NCBI RefSeq assembly: GCF_000003815.2
Contig: NC_049993.1
Coordinates: 21,131,220 to 21,186,876, forward strand
Source of the DNA: Branchiostoma floridae
Taxonomy: Eukaryota; Chordata; Leptocardii; Amphioxiformes; Branchiostomatidae
Length of the DNA stretch: 55,657 nt
Direction: 5' to 3'
The notes under the pieces were generated by a model that worked only from the letters and a program-made list of their open reading frames with translations, was not told where the DNA came from and made no database searches. The position numbers and the translations under genes are program-made. Positions within the stretch are counted from its first letter, which is position 1. Every line of letters begins with the position of its first letter. Below are positions 10,385 through 20,300 of this stretch, piece by piece.

Positions 10385-11235
10385 AATTGACTAACTGACA
10401 TATCTCTACAGCAAACCCAACGGTATGCTAACCAGGACCCAAATTCCATAGATATCATAGACAGACTGATACATTTCTACAGTGAACACAACATCGGAGT
10501 AACTAGGACCGCATTTTCCCGAAGAGGGCCTTAATCGACTGACTGACATACTTTTACAGCAAACAGAACATCGGGATAAGCAGGAAAGGATCTGCATTAC
10601 AGCGCTTCTTAGGTCCAAGTGCCAAAATCGACTGACATATCGCTACAGAGAACACAACAGCAGGATAGCCAGGACCCCATTTCCCCACATAGCGCCTTAA
10701 TCAACTGACTGACATACTTTTACAGCAAACAGAACATCAGGGTAACCAGAAAAGGGTTACACATTACGGCGCTTTAGGGTCAAAGTGCCATAATCGACTG
10801 ACTGACATATCGCTACAGCAAACACAACAGCAGGATAACCAGGACCCCATTCCCTTAATCGGACTCTAATCAACTGACTGACATACTTTAACAGCAAACG
10901 CAACATCTTCGTAACCAGGATCCGATTGTACAAATAGTGCCGTAATAGACTGACTGATATATCGCTACAGCGAACACAGAAGTACAATTATCATGGCCCC
11001 ATTCCCTTGATGGGACCCTAATCGACTGACTGACATACTTTTACAGCAAACACAACATCTTGGTAACCAGGACACGGTTCTACAAATAGTGCTGTAATCG
11101 ACTGACTGATATATCGCTACAGCAAACACAACATCTGGGTAACCAGGACACGGTTCCACAAATAGTGTTGTAATCGACTGACTGATATATCGCTACAGCG
11201 AAACCAGCAGTAGGGTAACCAGGCCGATAGAAATC
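10385..11235. repeat. Satellite block 2, 76-bp period (11 units)
   Basis: The same core recurs at about 10391, 10465, 10540, 10632, 10705, 10798, 10874, 10950, 11026, 11102 and 11178. The last six starts are exactly 76 bp apart. Alternating unit types (acatacttttacag and atatcgctacag) suggest a 152-bp dimer. Several short minus-strand open frames here are products of the repeat. Confidence 0.95.
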
Positions 11236-11333
11236 AGCGCTCGGCAGACGTTGTTTCCCGCCGCCTTTCAGCGCGAGATGTGATTTGTATCGGATCGTCT
11301 GCTCCAATTTCGGCAGAACTCCGCGGAATTGCC

Positions 11334-11452
11334 CTGGGGCCAACATAAACTGCTCTGTGGAGACCGCCCGTCTAGGGGCTAACGCAAGGTGCTCCGTGGA
11401 GGCCACATGTCCATGGGATAACGTGAACTACTCCGCGGGTATCCCGTGACCT
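11334..11452. repeat. About 40-bp degenerate tandem repeat, 3 units
   Basis: Three imperfect units start near 11336, 11375 and 11415 and contain ggggctaacg, 'tgctccgtggag' and 'gtcc'. Confidence 0.7.
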
Positions 11453-12127
11453 AAGCATTATTAGTATGTTACACTGATTCAAACAAATACGCCTTCCGAT
11501 TTGATAGCATCGATATGCTCCATATTTTCGTCAGAAATCGAAACGTTGGCGTTTCTCCGTGGTGTTCATGCGTATCTGACCTTGGGAGAACAGTTGACCT
11601 TGCCTTTTGGAAAGGCCTGGTTCGATGCTATGTTGCTTTAGATTTCTGATTTTAGTTAAAAACTGGACAGGTCACAGTTTAATTCACAGTTAATGGCTTG
11701 AATCAGTACTACGTAGCCCCCGTTACTGTATGTGATGCCGTTTCTTACCTGTATTATAAGGTGAATCAGAGGAAGGGAGGGAGGGAAGGAAAGGAAAGAA
11801 GGCAAGGAGGGTTAAAGGGCGGAAGGAAGGAAGGAAATGCAACCAAAGAGAAAATACAACAAAGAACTGCGCTTGACGATTTTACCCCCACCTGACAACA
11901 TTACATAGAACCGTCTGCATGCTATCCCGAACTTCCCCTTGCAAACATCCCGTACACGTCCCGTTCACGGTAGACTCTGATCGGCAGCCCTTGTAACGCA
12001 AGTCGACAGGTAAAGTCCAGCGGCTAAAATGGCCATAACGTAACGGCAATGCTACAGACCCCCACATAGATTGTGATGCAGTTTACAAGACTAGACATTT
12101 ACCTGCCAAGCTGCATCACTCAGACTG
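11453..12127. other. No gene recognised; purine-rich tract at 11763-11838
   Basis: Mostly featureless. 11763-11838 is a G/A-only-like tract (gggagggagggaaggaaagg and repeated ggaa blocks), a potential triplex or G-rich structure. No exon is supported. Confidence 0.55.
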
Positions 12128-12240
12128 TTAACGTGGGGTCGCGTGGCGTACCTGAAGGGTGCTTGACCCAGAAACCAGAGGTCCTGGGTTCAAATCCTGC
12201 CATGCTACCGACCTTGTGCCCTTGGCCTTTCATCACTCCA
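12128..12240 (+). mobile_element. tRNA-derived SINE head, truncated
   Basis: The stretch ggggtcgcgtggcgtacc is followed by a near-perfect B box, gggttcaaatcctgcc, and 'gaccttgtgcccttgg', as in the SINE at 8400-8668. The tail is missing. Confidence 0.65.
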
Positions 12241-12301
12241 ACCAAGTGTCGCTCCGTAAGCGTGGTGTGGGTTTTATTTGGTTTTGGACAGACATTGACA
12301 A

Positions 12302-12327
12302 TGTGGCACTGCACTAACAGTGCCACA
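12302..12327. repeat. Perfect 10-bp-stem hairpin
   Basis: TGTGGCACTG (12302-12311) pairs exactly with CAGTGCCACA (12318-12327), loop of 6 nt. It lies between a plus-strand and a minus-strand SINE. Confidence 0.8.
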
Positions 12328-12479
12328 AATACAGAACAAACAAGCATGATAAGGTAACACTACTCCAATAGCCTTATTGCAGCGTTTTTATCCACCGTAT
12401 CTAGCCCTGCTGCTATTGCCGCATTGCCTGTGGACAGACAGAAGTGGATAAGACTCTTGACCAACCGCACAGCAGCCGA

Positions 12480-12715
12480 CCGATGATGATGATGATCTAG
12501 ACTGTAGAGCACGGTATTGGAATGCGGAGACACAATCCCTCTCCTCCCACCGCCTTTTACCTCCCCAACCGAAGTCAGGCACCCATGTTTACACCTAGAT
12601 GGAGGAAAGCCGTGTAAAGGTTGGTAGCATAACAGGATTTGAACCCAGGTCCTCTGTGTTCTGGGCCAAACACCCTGCGGTTACGCCACATGATCCCACA
12701 CGTGGGTTGAGTAGA
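12480..12715 (-). mobile_element. tRNA-derived SINE, antisense
   Basis: On the minus strand a head with gtggcgtaaccgcagggtgt, a B box like gggttcaaatcctg, and the family tail (complement of gtcaggcacccatgtttaca, then tccctctcctccc) are read in order. Same family as 8400-8668. Confidence 0.75.
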
Positions 12716-12738
12716 AGCTAATGATGGGTTAAACTTTA

Positions 12739-13425
12739 TCTGAATCTATATCTATATAGCCGGTATAACCGCCGTTCGGCGTAACACACCAGCTTCTGTA
12801 TCTATATCTATATAGCCGGTATAACCGCCGTTCGGCGTAACACACCAGCTTCTGTATCTGTATCTATATAGCCGGTATAACCGCCGTTCGGCGTAACACA
12901 CCAGCTTCTGTATCTGTATCTATATAGCCGGTATAACCGCCGTTCGGCGTAACACACCAGCTTCTGTATCTGTATCCATATAGCCGGTATAACCGCCCTT
13001 CGGCGTAACACACCAGCTGCTGTACCTGTATCTATATAGCCGGTATAACCGCCGTTCGGCGTAACACACCAGCTTCTGTATCTATATCTATATAGCCGGT
13101 ATAACCGCCCTTCGGCGTAACACACCAGCTTCTGTATCTGTATCTATATAGCCGGTATAACCGCCCTTCGGCGTAACACACCAGCTTCTGTATCTGTATC
13201 TATATAGCCGGTATAACCGCCCTTCGGCGTAACACACCAGCTGCTGTACCTGTATCTATATAGCCGGTATAACCGCCGTTCGGCGTAACACACCAGCTTC
13301 TGTATCTATATCTATATAGCCGGTATAACCACCCTTCAGCGTAACACACCAGCTTCTGTATCTGTATCTATATAGCCGGTATAACCGCCGTTCGGCGTAA
13401 CACACCAGCTTTGCAGGCACGCGGC
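12739..13425. repeat. Second, unrelated 56-bp minisatellite (12 units)
   Basis: Twelve 56-bp units with gccggtataacc phased at 12759 + 56n to 13375, no indels. Each unit contains a short palindrome cgccgttcggcg or its variant cgcccttcggcg, and 'taacacaccagctt'. Because 56 is not divisible by 3, all frames of a strand cycle through the same peptides. The open frame at 12808-13125 is therefore not evidence of coding. Confidence 0.97.
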
Positions 13426-13600
13426 GCGGCAGCAGCTGGTTATACTACACCGAACGACTCGTTACCCCTAACTTTTGCACATCTATCTGCAAGCGTTCTT
13501 TAAAACTACCGAGAGAAGATGCCCCTACTGCACTTGGTGATAACAAGTTCCACTCTATCCGCCATGTCAAGGTTGATTTTTGTGTTCTACTCAAAGACGC
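13426..13600. repeat. 3' flank shared with 6860-7020
   Basis: Sequence after the last unit (gcaggcacgcggcgcggcag, 'cagctggttatactacac') matches 6975-7010, and weakly 44320-44360. Beyond it no feature is recognised. Confidence 0.7.
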
Positions 13601-14060
13601 CTTTTACTAGGATCTCATGTAAATCAACATCTTAACGAGAAGTCTTCTGCGATTAGAATATCCACTTTCTATTATAGCGTGCCTTTAAATTTACTTAAAA
13701 CTTTCTTTAAGTCTTGTGCTTCGCCTGTCTTTAGCCCACATTGCTTAAGACAACCACTTAACTCTAAAAGCTACGATTACAAAACATGTATATTCATATC
13801 CTACGTAAGGAGTCAACTTTTATCTTAATGTCCTGCTTAGAGATGCTTTTTGCATGGGTTTTATGCGACTCAGCATCTTATCAAGATTATACAGTATCCA
13901 TCTTCCATTTTCAGTGTACTTAAACTTAAAACTTTCCTTAAGACGGACTAAAATCCTGCATCTCGCATGTCTTGAACCTACATTGCTTAAGACAACCTCT
14001 CAACACTAAAAGCTACAATTACAAAACATGTTATATTCATATGGAGTCAGCTACGCAAGG
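13600..14060. repeat. Diverged tandem duplication of about 230 bp
   Basis: Copies at about 13600-13815 and 13845-14050 share acttaaaactttc, 'cattgcttaagacaacc', 'ctaaaagctac', 'attacaaaacatgt' and 'atattcatat', in the same order. Confidence 0.85.
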
Positions 14061-14123
14061 CGCACAGCTAAACTCTAAGTTTCAATTATGCGGAACATTA
14101 ATATTTGTGAGAGTTTTCTAACC

Positions 14124-14465
14124 GTGCGACTGGTACGTTGGCGGTGTCGTGTTGCGTTCTACCTGAATTTGCATAAACCTTGACTTTATCATCCAAGTAC
14201 AACACATACAAAACATACAAAGATTCGTTTTATCGACAAATTTCGTTGAGCGCACTGTACGTAGCTCGGACTCAGCAACGCCATAAGATCTTTCTCACCG
14301 TGGGACTGGCGCGTTTGGCGGGACGTCGCTGTTTTGGTCTAGTTGAATTCGCGTAAACCTTGGCTTCATCCAAGTACAACACGATACAAAGCATACAAAG
14401 ATTCGTTTTATCGACAAATTTCGTTGAGCGCACTGTCAAGTATCTCGGACTCAGCGAACGCCGGC
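14124..14465. repeat. Tandem duplication of about 165-175 bp
   Basis: Copies at 14124-14283 and 14299-14462 share accgtg.gactgg, 'taaaccttg', 'atccaagtacaacac', 'catacaaagattcgttttat' and 'tttcgttgagcgcactgt'. Confidence 0.88.
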
Positions 14466-14824
14466 CGCCAACATGCCGCAGCGCCTGAGATACCCACTAA
14501 TCGAGCACGTTAGTTGTGTGACCGTTCGCGAAGTCCAAAATGTAGGTTACGTAAATGTGACTGGGGCCAGCTGTGATCTCAATGCGGCGCACAACCCGTC
14601 CATGGGCGGAACAAAATGCACAAACGGGAGGACCCCGGCCCTCGTCAGGAGTTTCCTGTTCCGCATGTGGCTCGGCATGTATAAGCACACATTGTATGTT
14701 TCTCCACTGGAACACCCGTATGCGGTATAGGACACCGGCCGGCGATATCAGCTTTCATGCCCTTGTAGGTGCCGTTTGTGGGAGTAGGTCACATTGGCAT
14801 GTTTTATGTCAGGGTATGTTACAA

Positions 14825-15065
14825 ACCCCAAGGGACCCCCACAAATACGTGTACATCAGGTTGTCATAAACCACCAAGGGAGCCCCCGCGAACACGTGTA
14901 CATCAGGTGGTCATAAAACCCCAGGGGAGCCCCCGCGAACACGTGTACATCAGGTTGTCATAAAACCCCAGGGGAGCCCCCGCGAACACGCGTACATCAG
15001 GTTGTCATAAAACCCCAGGGTACCCCCGCGAACACGCGTACATCAGGTTGTCATAAAACCCCAGA
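14825..15065. repeat. 47-bp tandem repeat, 5 units
   Basis: tcataaa anchors at 14864, 14911, 14958, 15005 and 15051. The unit contains accccaggggagcccccgcg, 'aacacgtgtacatcagg'. Confidence 0.93.
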
Positions 15066-15249
15066 GGAGCCCACTGACACGCCCATTAATCTGGGCCAGA
15101 CCTGGACACGATCCAGACCTTCGGTGACTGATGAGCACTTTTACCCTCCCGCGGGACCCGCAGAGCCGGGGTGAAATATGGCCTGTCGGGCGGAGAAGCG
15201 CTGGGCGTCCCGGGAGGTTGGCTGACAGGGAAGTGCGGGTCAAAGGTCG

Positions 15250-15690
15250 CCTGCAGGAGATCAGCAGCAGATAAGCCGCGCTCAGACGTGAGGGGCTGCA
15301 GGGGGTCACCTTTATCTGCGGGGTTACCTATTTCCGTCAGCAGGAGATGAGCAGCAGATAGGCCGCGCTCAGACGGGAGGAGCTGCAGGGGGTCACTTTT
15401 ATCCGCGGGGTAACCTATTTCCGTCAGCAGGAGATCAGCAGCAGATAGGCCGCGCTCAGACGTGAGGGGCTGCAGGGGGTCACCTTTATCCGCGGGGTAA
15501 CCTATATCCGTCAGCAGGAGATGAGCAGTAGATAAGCCGCGCTCAGACGTGAGGGGCTGCAGGGGGTCACCTTTATCCGCGGGGTAACCTATATCCGTCT
15601 GCAGGAGATGAGCAGTAGATAAGCCGCGCTCAGACGTGAGGGGCTGCAGGGGGTCACCTTTATCCGCGGGGTAACCTATATCCGTTGTTT
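15250..15690. repeat. 87-bp tandem repeat, 5 units
   Basis: caggagat(c/g)agcag anchors at about 15254, 15341, 15428, 15515 and 15602 (period 87). The unit contains gccgcgctcagacgtgagg, 'ggctgcagggggtcac' and 'tttatccgcggggtaacc'. Confidence 0.95.
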
Positions 15691-16540
15691 TTGAAATTCA
15701 GGGTATGCGTACGGGTATCAAGTCGATGGACGGTGATTTCAAACTGCAATATTTTGAATTTATTGCAGTTTTACATCACTTCCCGCGGACTGTATATCTC
15801 TAAATACCCTGTTTCTTGATACAACGGTTATAGGTTCCGCACGGATAAAGGTGAACTAGCGTAAGAGCTTCATAAAAAGTTGCCAACATGTGGTCAACAC
15901 AGTAACATGGCTTTAGATACAGGTGCACAAAAAAAACATTAAACTTGCCTCCGAGTCGTTTATATCATTTTCTCAACAATATTAAAAGCAAAGCAAGGAC
16001 TGGGCTGTCACTTTGTGTGGACGTGGGGACATCTAGCGCCTTTAGTAATATCTGCAGAATCCTTCTAACTGGCACATGCAGTACTGAGCGCTATTGGTAC
16101 ATATATATTGCCTTGGAGGCAATGACAATGAAATAGAAGATCGTCTCTTCTCCAGGTACTTAGTACTCCTCTCGGGTTATAGTTGAGCTGTTTAGACTAG
16201 TGCTTCTCCGCCTCACGACCCAACAGTCAACTGATGAGCGCCGCCTGGGAGATCCTATGTGAACTGCATGCCCGTCAAGCAAAGATTCACGCCAAATTTG
16301 GGCTTGACTTTGACCTTGTGCCAGGAGTGTACCATTTGACGATACCACTCTGGAATGGGGTAAGATAACGTACTTGCAAAATCCGAGTGTGAATCAATAA
16401 TCGAGAATTATGTGTGTCGAACCTATACCACATATGTCAAGTAAAACTTCAATATTAATAAAACTTCAATGTAACTTCAATGTAACCATGTATACCAGAA
16501 AGGAATGTGAAAGTTAATGTTTAAGAGTCTCGAGACCTGA
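15691..16540. other. No gene recognised; possible old non-LTR fragment
   Basis: 15980-16135 (gactgggctgtcac, 'ggggacatctagcgcc', 'gccttggaggcaatgac') weakly resembles 23015-23110, suggesting an old dispersed element. No exon is supported. Confidence 0.4.
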
Positions 16541-16545
16541 CCCGC

Positions 16546-16676
16546 TGACGTCACACACACACCCGGTGATTTCCTGCTGACACTTCCGCATTACGGGGCG
16601 ACCGGAAGTCGTTTCTAGACATAGTCAGTTATCAGCAGCTGTTATATATCTGCATATCATCACCGGCCTGATCAGT
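16546..16676 (+). promoter_or_regulatory. Putative promoter/5' leader of the TPR-nucleotidyltransferase gene
   Basis: A consensus CRE, TGACGTCA (16546-16553), and an ETS/GABP-type site, ACCGGAAGT (16601-16609), lie 130 and 68 bp upstream of the ATG. A further cacttccgc (ETS in the other orientation) is near 16581. A weak TATA-like gttatatatc is at 16641. The motifs are seen directly; promoter activity and the start site are inferred. Confidence 0.55.
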
Positions 16677-17387
16677 ATGTCGCAAATACTGCGTGTTGCG
16701 GGCACACTTCTCCCTGTAGACGTGCAATGCCGGAGGTTTGTTACGGCTGACAGATATGACCTGGCTGAGACGTGGTACGGCCGCGCCCTTCTGGCCGCTA
16801 TGTCTGATATGGACAGGCTACAGGAGGTGGAGGTACTGAAGAGCCTGGGAGACTTGAACGTGGAGAAAGGACGACTTCACAAGACCGGAGCTTCGCGGAA
16901 CTTGGAGCGGGGCCTGAACCTGTATAGGGCCGCACTGCTCCGGTGTGAGGACCCGGGGGAAGGGGGGTCTCTCGTACATAGGATCAAACTCGCCGAGAAA
17001 CTCAAGCAGAAATCACCTATAGCTGGCTCTATTAGTAACACTAAGCTTAACTCTGTCGCAAGGACTTCAGAAATCTTTCAAGACTTGGATAAGGCATGGG
17101 CTAACGGTGGGCATTTGGACTCCATCTTAGATGGCTTCGGGAAGTTTCTTGTAGAAGGAATAGCAGAGAATAGGAAGCTGTTAGAAGTAGAGGCGCTGAA
17201 AAGTCTTGGGGACGTGAACCTTAAGAGGGGAAGAGACTTGAAGGAGCCCAGACACTTGATCAAGGCTACAGCCCTGTACAGCACAGCCCTGGAGCGATGT
17301 GACGATCTACATGGGAAAACCGTCCTCACACATCGTTTACTGCACGCAGCTAAGGTCAGGAGAGACGTGGCGGAAAAGAGAAGACGT
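16677..17387 (+). CDS. Exon 1 of the TPR-nucleotidyltransferase gene
   Basis: The 237 codons end in phase 0 at a canonical donor, cgt|GTAAGT (17388). Reading beyond the donor gives a hydrophobic tail that I treat as intron. Two internal copies of the LKSLGD module show the N-terminal region grew by duplication. Confidence 0.85.
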
Positions 17388-20300
17388 GTAAGTATTTCGC
17401 TTCCTACACTACTACTGCTGTCAGTCTGCCTATATATACAGACTATGACTTTGCTTCCTACATAGAATAACATATTGCATTTTTGTATCGTTCTCAGCAT
17501 ATTTTACTATTGTAATTAAGACACAAAAGTTAGCATTGCTCTGAACAAAGTTCTAACCAGCGTATCTCTTAGCAGAAGTACGTATCTTTGCTCGGTCTGC
17601 ATTGTTTCCTTTGTTGATGTCACCTATGTACGAAGCTCGTGTTTGTAGTAACCGATGACATTTGGACTTGTCATGTGTTTGCTCACCTGTGTCTGACGTT
17701 CACCTGTACGTGACGTATTGAAGCAATGTCGGTGTTCATTGTACGGCCTCACGTGCCGACAGAGGTGTTGCTGTTCTGCTGTTCGTGTGCTTCATTAACG
17801 GTGTTAATGTCAATTACCTTTGCTAAAAAGGTTCTGTTGTCGATAGCGTCTGTGTGTGTGTCTGTGTGTGTGTGCATGCGCGCGCGTGCGTGTGTGTGTT
17901 TGTGTGCGTGCGCGCGCGCGTGCGTGTGTCTGTGCATGTGTGTTTCTGTGTGTGTGCGTGTGTGTATGTGTGCGTTTCTATGTGTGTTTGTGTACGTGTG
18001 AGTGTGTGTGCGTGCATGTGTATGTGTGTGTGTGTGTGAGTGTGTATGTGTCTGCGTGTCTATGTATGTGTGTGTGCGCGTGCGCGCGTGCGTGCTTGTC
18101 TGAATATGTGTGTGTATGTGTGTAGAATGCAGTATTGATACTTGGTATGTGACTAGGTATTGATAAGACTTTGAAAGGTATTGTTAGTTGCCATTATCTA
18201 TAGGCATTTACGTTGCCTCCATTGCTACGTTTCTGAAGGGCAAAAAGACAAACAAGCGGCTGTCAACTGGACCTAGCAAGGTCATTCCATCTATTCCTAA
18301 AGGTCATGACCTCTCTACGGCAGATAGGTCAAGGTGAGTGACGTCAGTTCAATAGTAATCATGTCTTTTGTAACACTAATCAATCAATTTTTGCCTGTGA
18401 CCTTTTTTATCAACTTCACAATATGGCCGAGGGTCTGTTTGATATGTGACCCATTACATCATTTTAGGACTTTCATCTCAAATACACCAGGCAGAGTGTC
18501 TTGAAAATAGATAAAAAAGTTGACAAAAGAGAGCGACAGAGATTTCTACTAAACAGTGTTAAACTTTAAGACCATTTTTAATATCAGTTGCACTTTTTTA
18601 TAGTAGCAAAAACGTATCGCCAATATGAAACTGTGAACTGACAAACATATAGTTTCCTCAATTGGGCTCATTGATAACTTGGCATCAGTCGTAACTACGC
18701 GTCAACTTTTACTTCTCTTTATGCATTTTGTAAACCCTCCGTAGTGCAAAGAAGTACAAGGAACACCTACAGAAAGGCGAGGAGGCTGTACGGAGGGGAG
18801 ACCTGGACTCAGCAGAGCAGAACTTTGCAGCAGCACTCAGGATCGTACATGTCAGAGGTATCTTAAAGTTCATATACACAGAATTTACACTCATATATGT
18901 TGCATTTACACTACAAATCCTCACTGAAGCGTACACAATTTGCACATTTTGCATGCAATTATGGTTTTATTTAGAGAAAAAAATTGTACGCTGTGCAGGT
19001 AAGTGTACACAGATAAAACTGGCAACGGAATCCGTGAATCCCAATGTCATCCAAAGTGTAGACAATTGTGCAACACTTGTGTCTTACAGACCCTACAGTT
19101 CAACAGTATGAACAAGAAGTGTCACCCCTGCACAAGTTGGGCGATGTCTACCGCAGGCGAGGCTGTCAAACAAGAGACGGGGGAGACTTTGTCAAGGCGG
19201 CGGCGCTGTACCAGGCAGCAGTGGCCAGATCAAAGGTCTTTGATAAGACTCTTAAAGAAACCATAGAAGAAACAGAAGTGTTGTTTCTCAAACATGTCTT
19301 GAAAATAAATTATAACGGAAAAGAAAATCATACGGTAAAACACAGAAACCAGCTGAAAGAACTTCGCGAGCTAATCAAACTAGAAATAGATACCATCGAC
19401 CAAGAGCTGAACCCCTACATACATGATGAGAAAAGTCAGTTAGCAAGTCAGATAGAAGCCAAGCGAGCTGACGCTGTAAGACGGTTGTTTGAGAAGATTG
19501 CAGGAGATAGAAAGGTGTTCATTGGGCAGCTAGTAGATGAGTGTATCGCAGTGATGGGTCCCCCTCCCTGTAAGTATGCCCTGATAGGTTTGGGTTCACA
19601 AGCCACAGGGCTGGTAACTCCGTACTCAGACCTGGAGTTCGCCATCTTGATAGAGGAAGAAAATGAAGCAAATGTCGCGTATTTCCGACGACTGACTCAC
19701 TACCTGCACCTCAAGGTGGTCAACCTGGGAGAAACCATCCTCCCAGCCATGGGGATAACAAGTCTGAATGACTTCTACTCAGACGATCCACTGGACAACT
19801 GGTACTATGACTCTGTTACACCCCGCTCCATGCCAAAAGCTAGCAAGACTTCACTGGGCAGACAGGGAACTTCAACTGAACCAGCCAGTGAGCTCATCCG
19901 CACCCCAAGAAACATGGCGGGAACCTTATTAAAGGATTTTTCCTTGTATCTCAAAGAAGGCTATCACCTCTGCAATGTACTGAGAAACGGTTGCCTGTTG
20001 GCGGGAGAACAGAGTTTAGTTGATGACTATGACGTCATTGTGACTGAGACTCTAAAGGCTCGGGGTGGAGAGATGGCCCGTCAGATGGCCAACGAGACGA
20101 TCCGGGAGAATTTTGAGACAATATGTGAGCCAGAACGACACATACTTAGTGATGCGCTGTTGGACGTGAAGAAAGGAATCTACCGGTTCCCAGTAATCGC
20201 AGTGGACTGTCTGGCACTCCGCTCCAATATCATCCCCACGTCGGTGTGGAAAACTATAGAAGAGATGGAGACTAAAGGTGTTGTCAGTGCAGAAAACGCG

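Noticed and set aside
10406-11406. Overlapping minus-strand open frames with repeated 'CCVCCSDISVS' peptides
   Set aside because: They follow the 76-bp satellite and end with it; no start context, domain or splice sites.
12808-13125. 105-codon minus-strand open frame with repeating peptide
   Set aside because: It is translation of the 56-bp minisatellite; the period is not a multiple of three, and a stop-free run is expected because the units are nearly identical.
14473-14869. Several open frames on both strands
   Set aside because: They lie between two tandem duplications and the 47-bp array; no domain, splice site or codon signal separates them from chance.
17726-18125. Cysteine/valine-rich open frames
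   Set aside because: Low-complexity translation of the TG/CG microsatellite inside an intron.
19003-19266. Overlapping frame at the start of TPR exon 3
   Set aside because: It is out of frame with the TPR and nucleotidyltransferase domains and lies partly in the intron.
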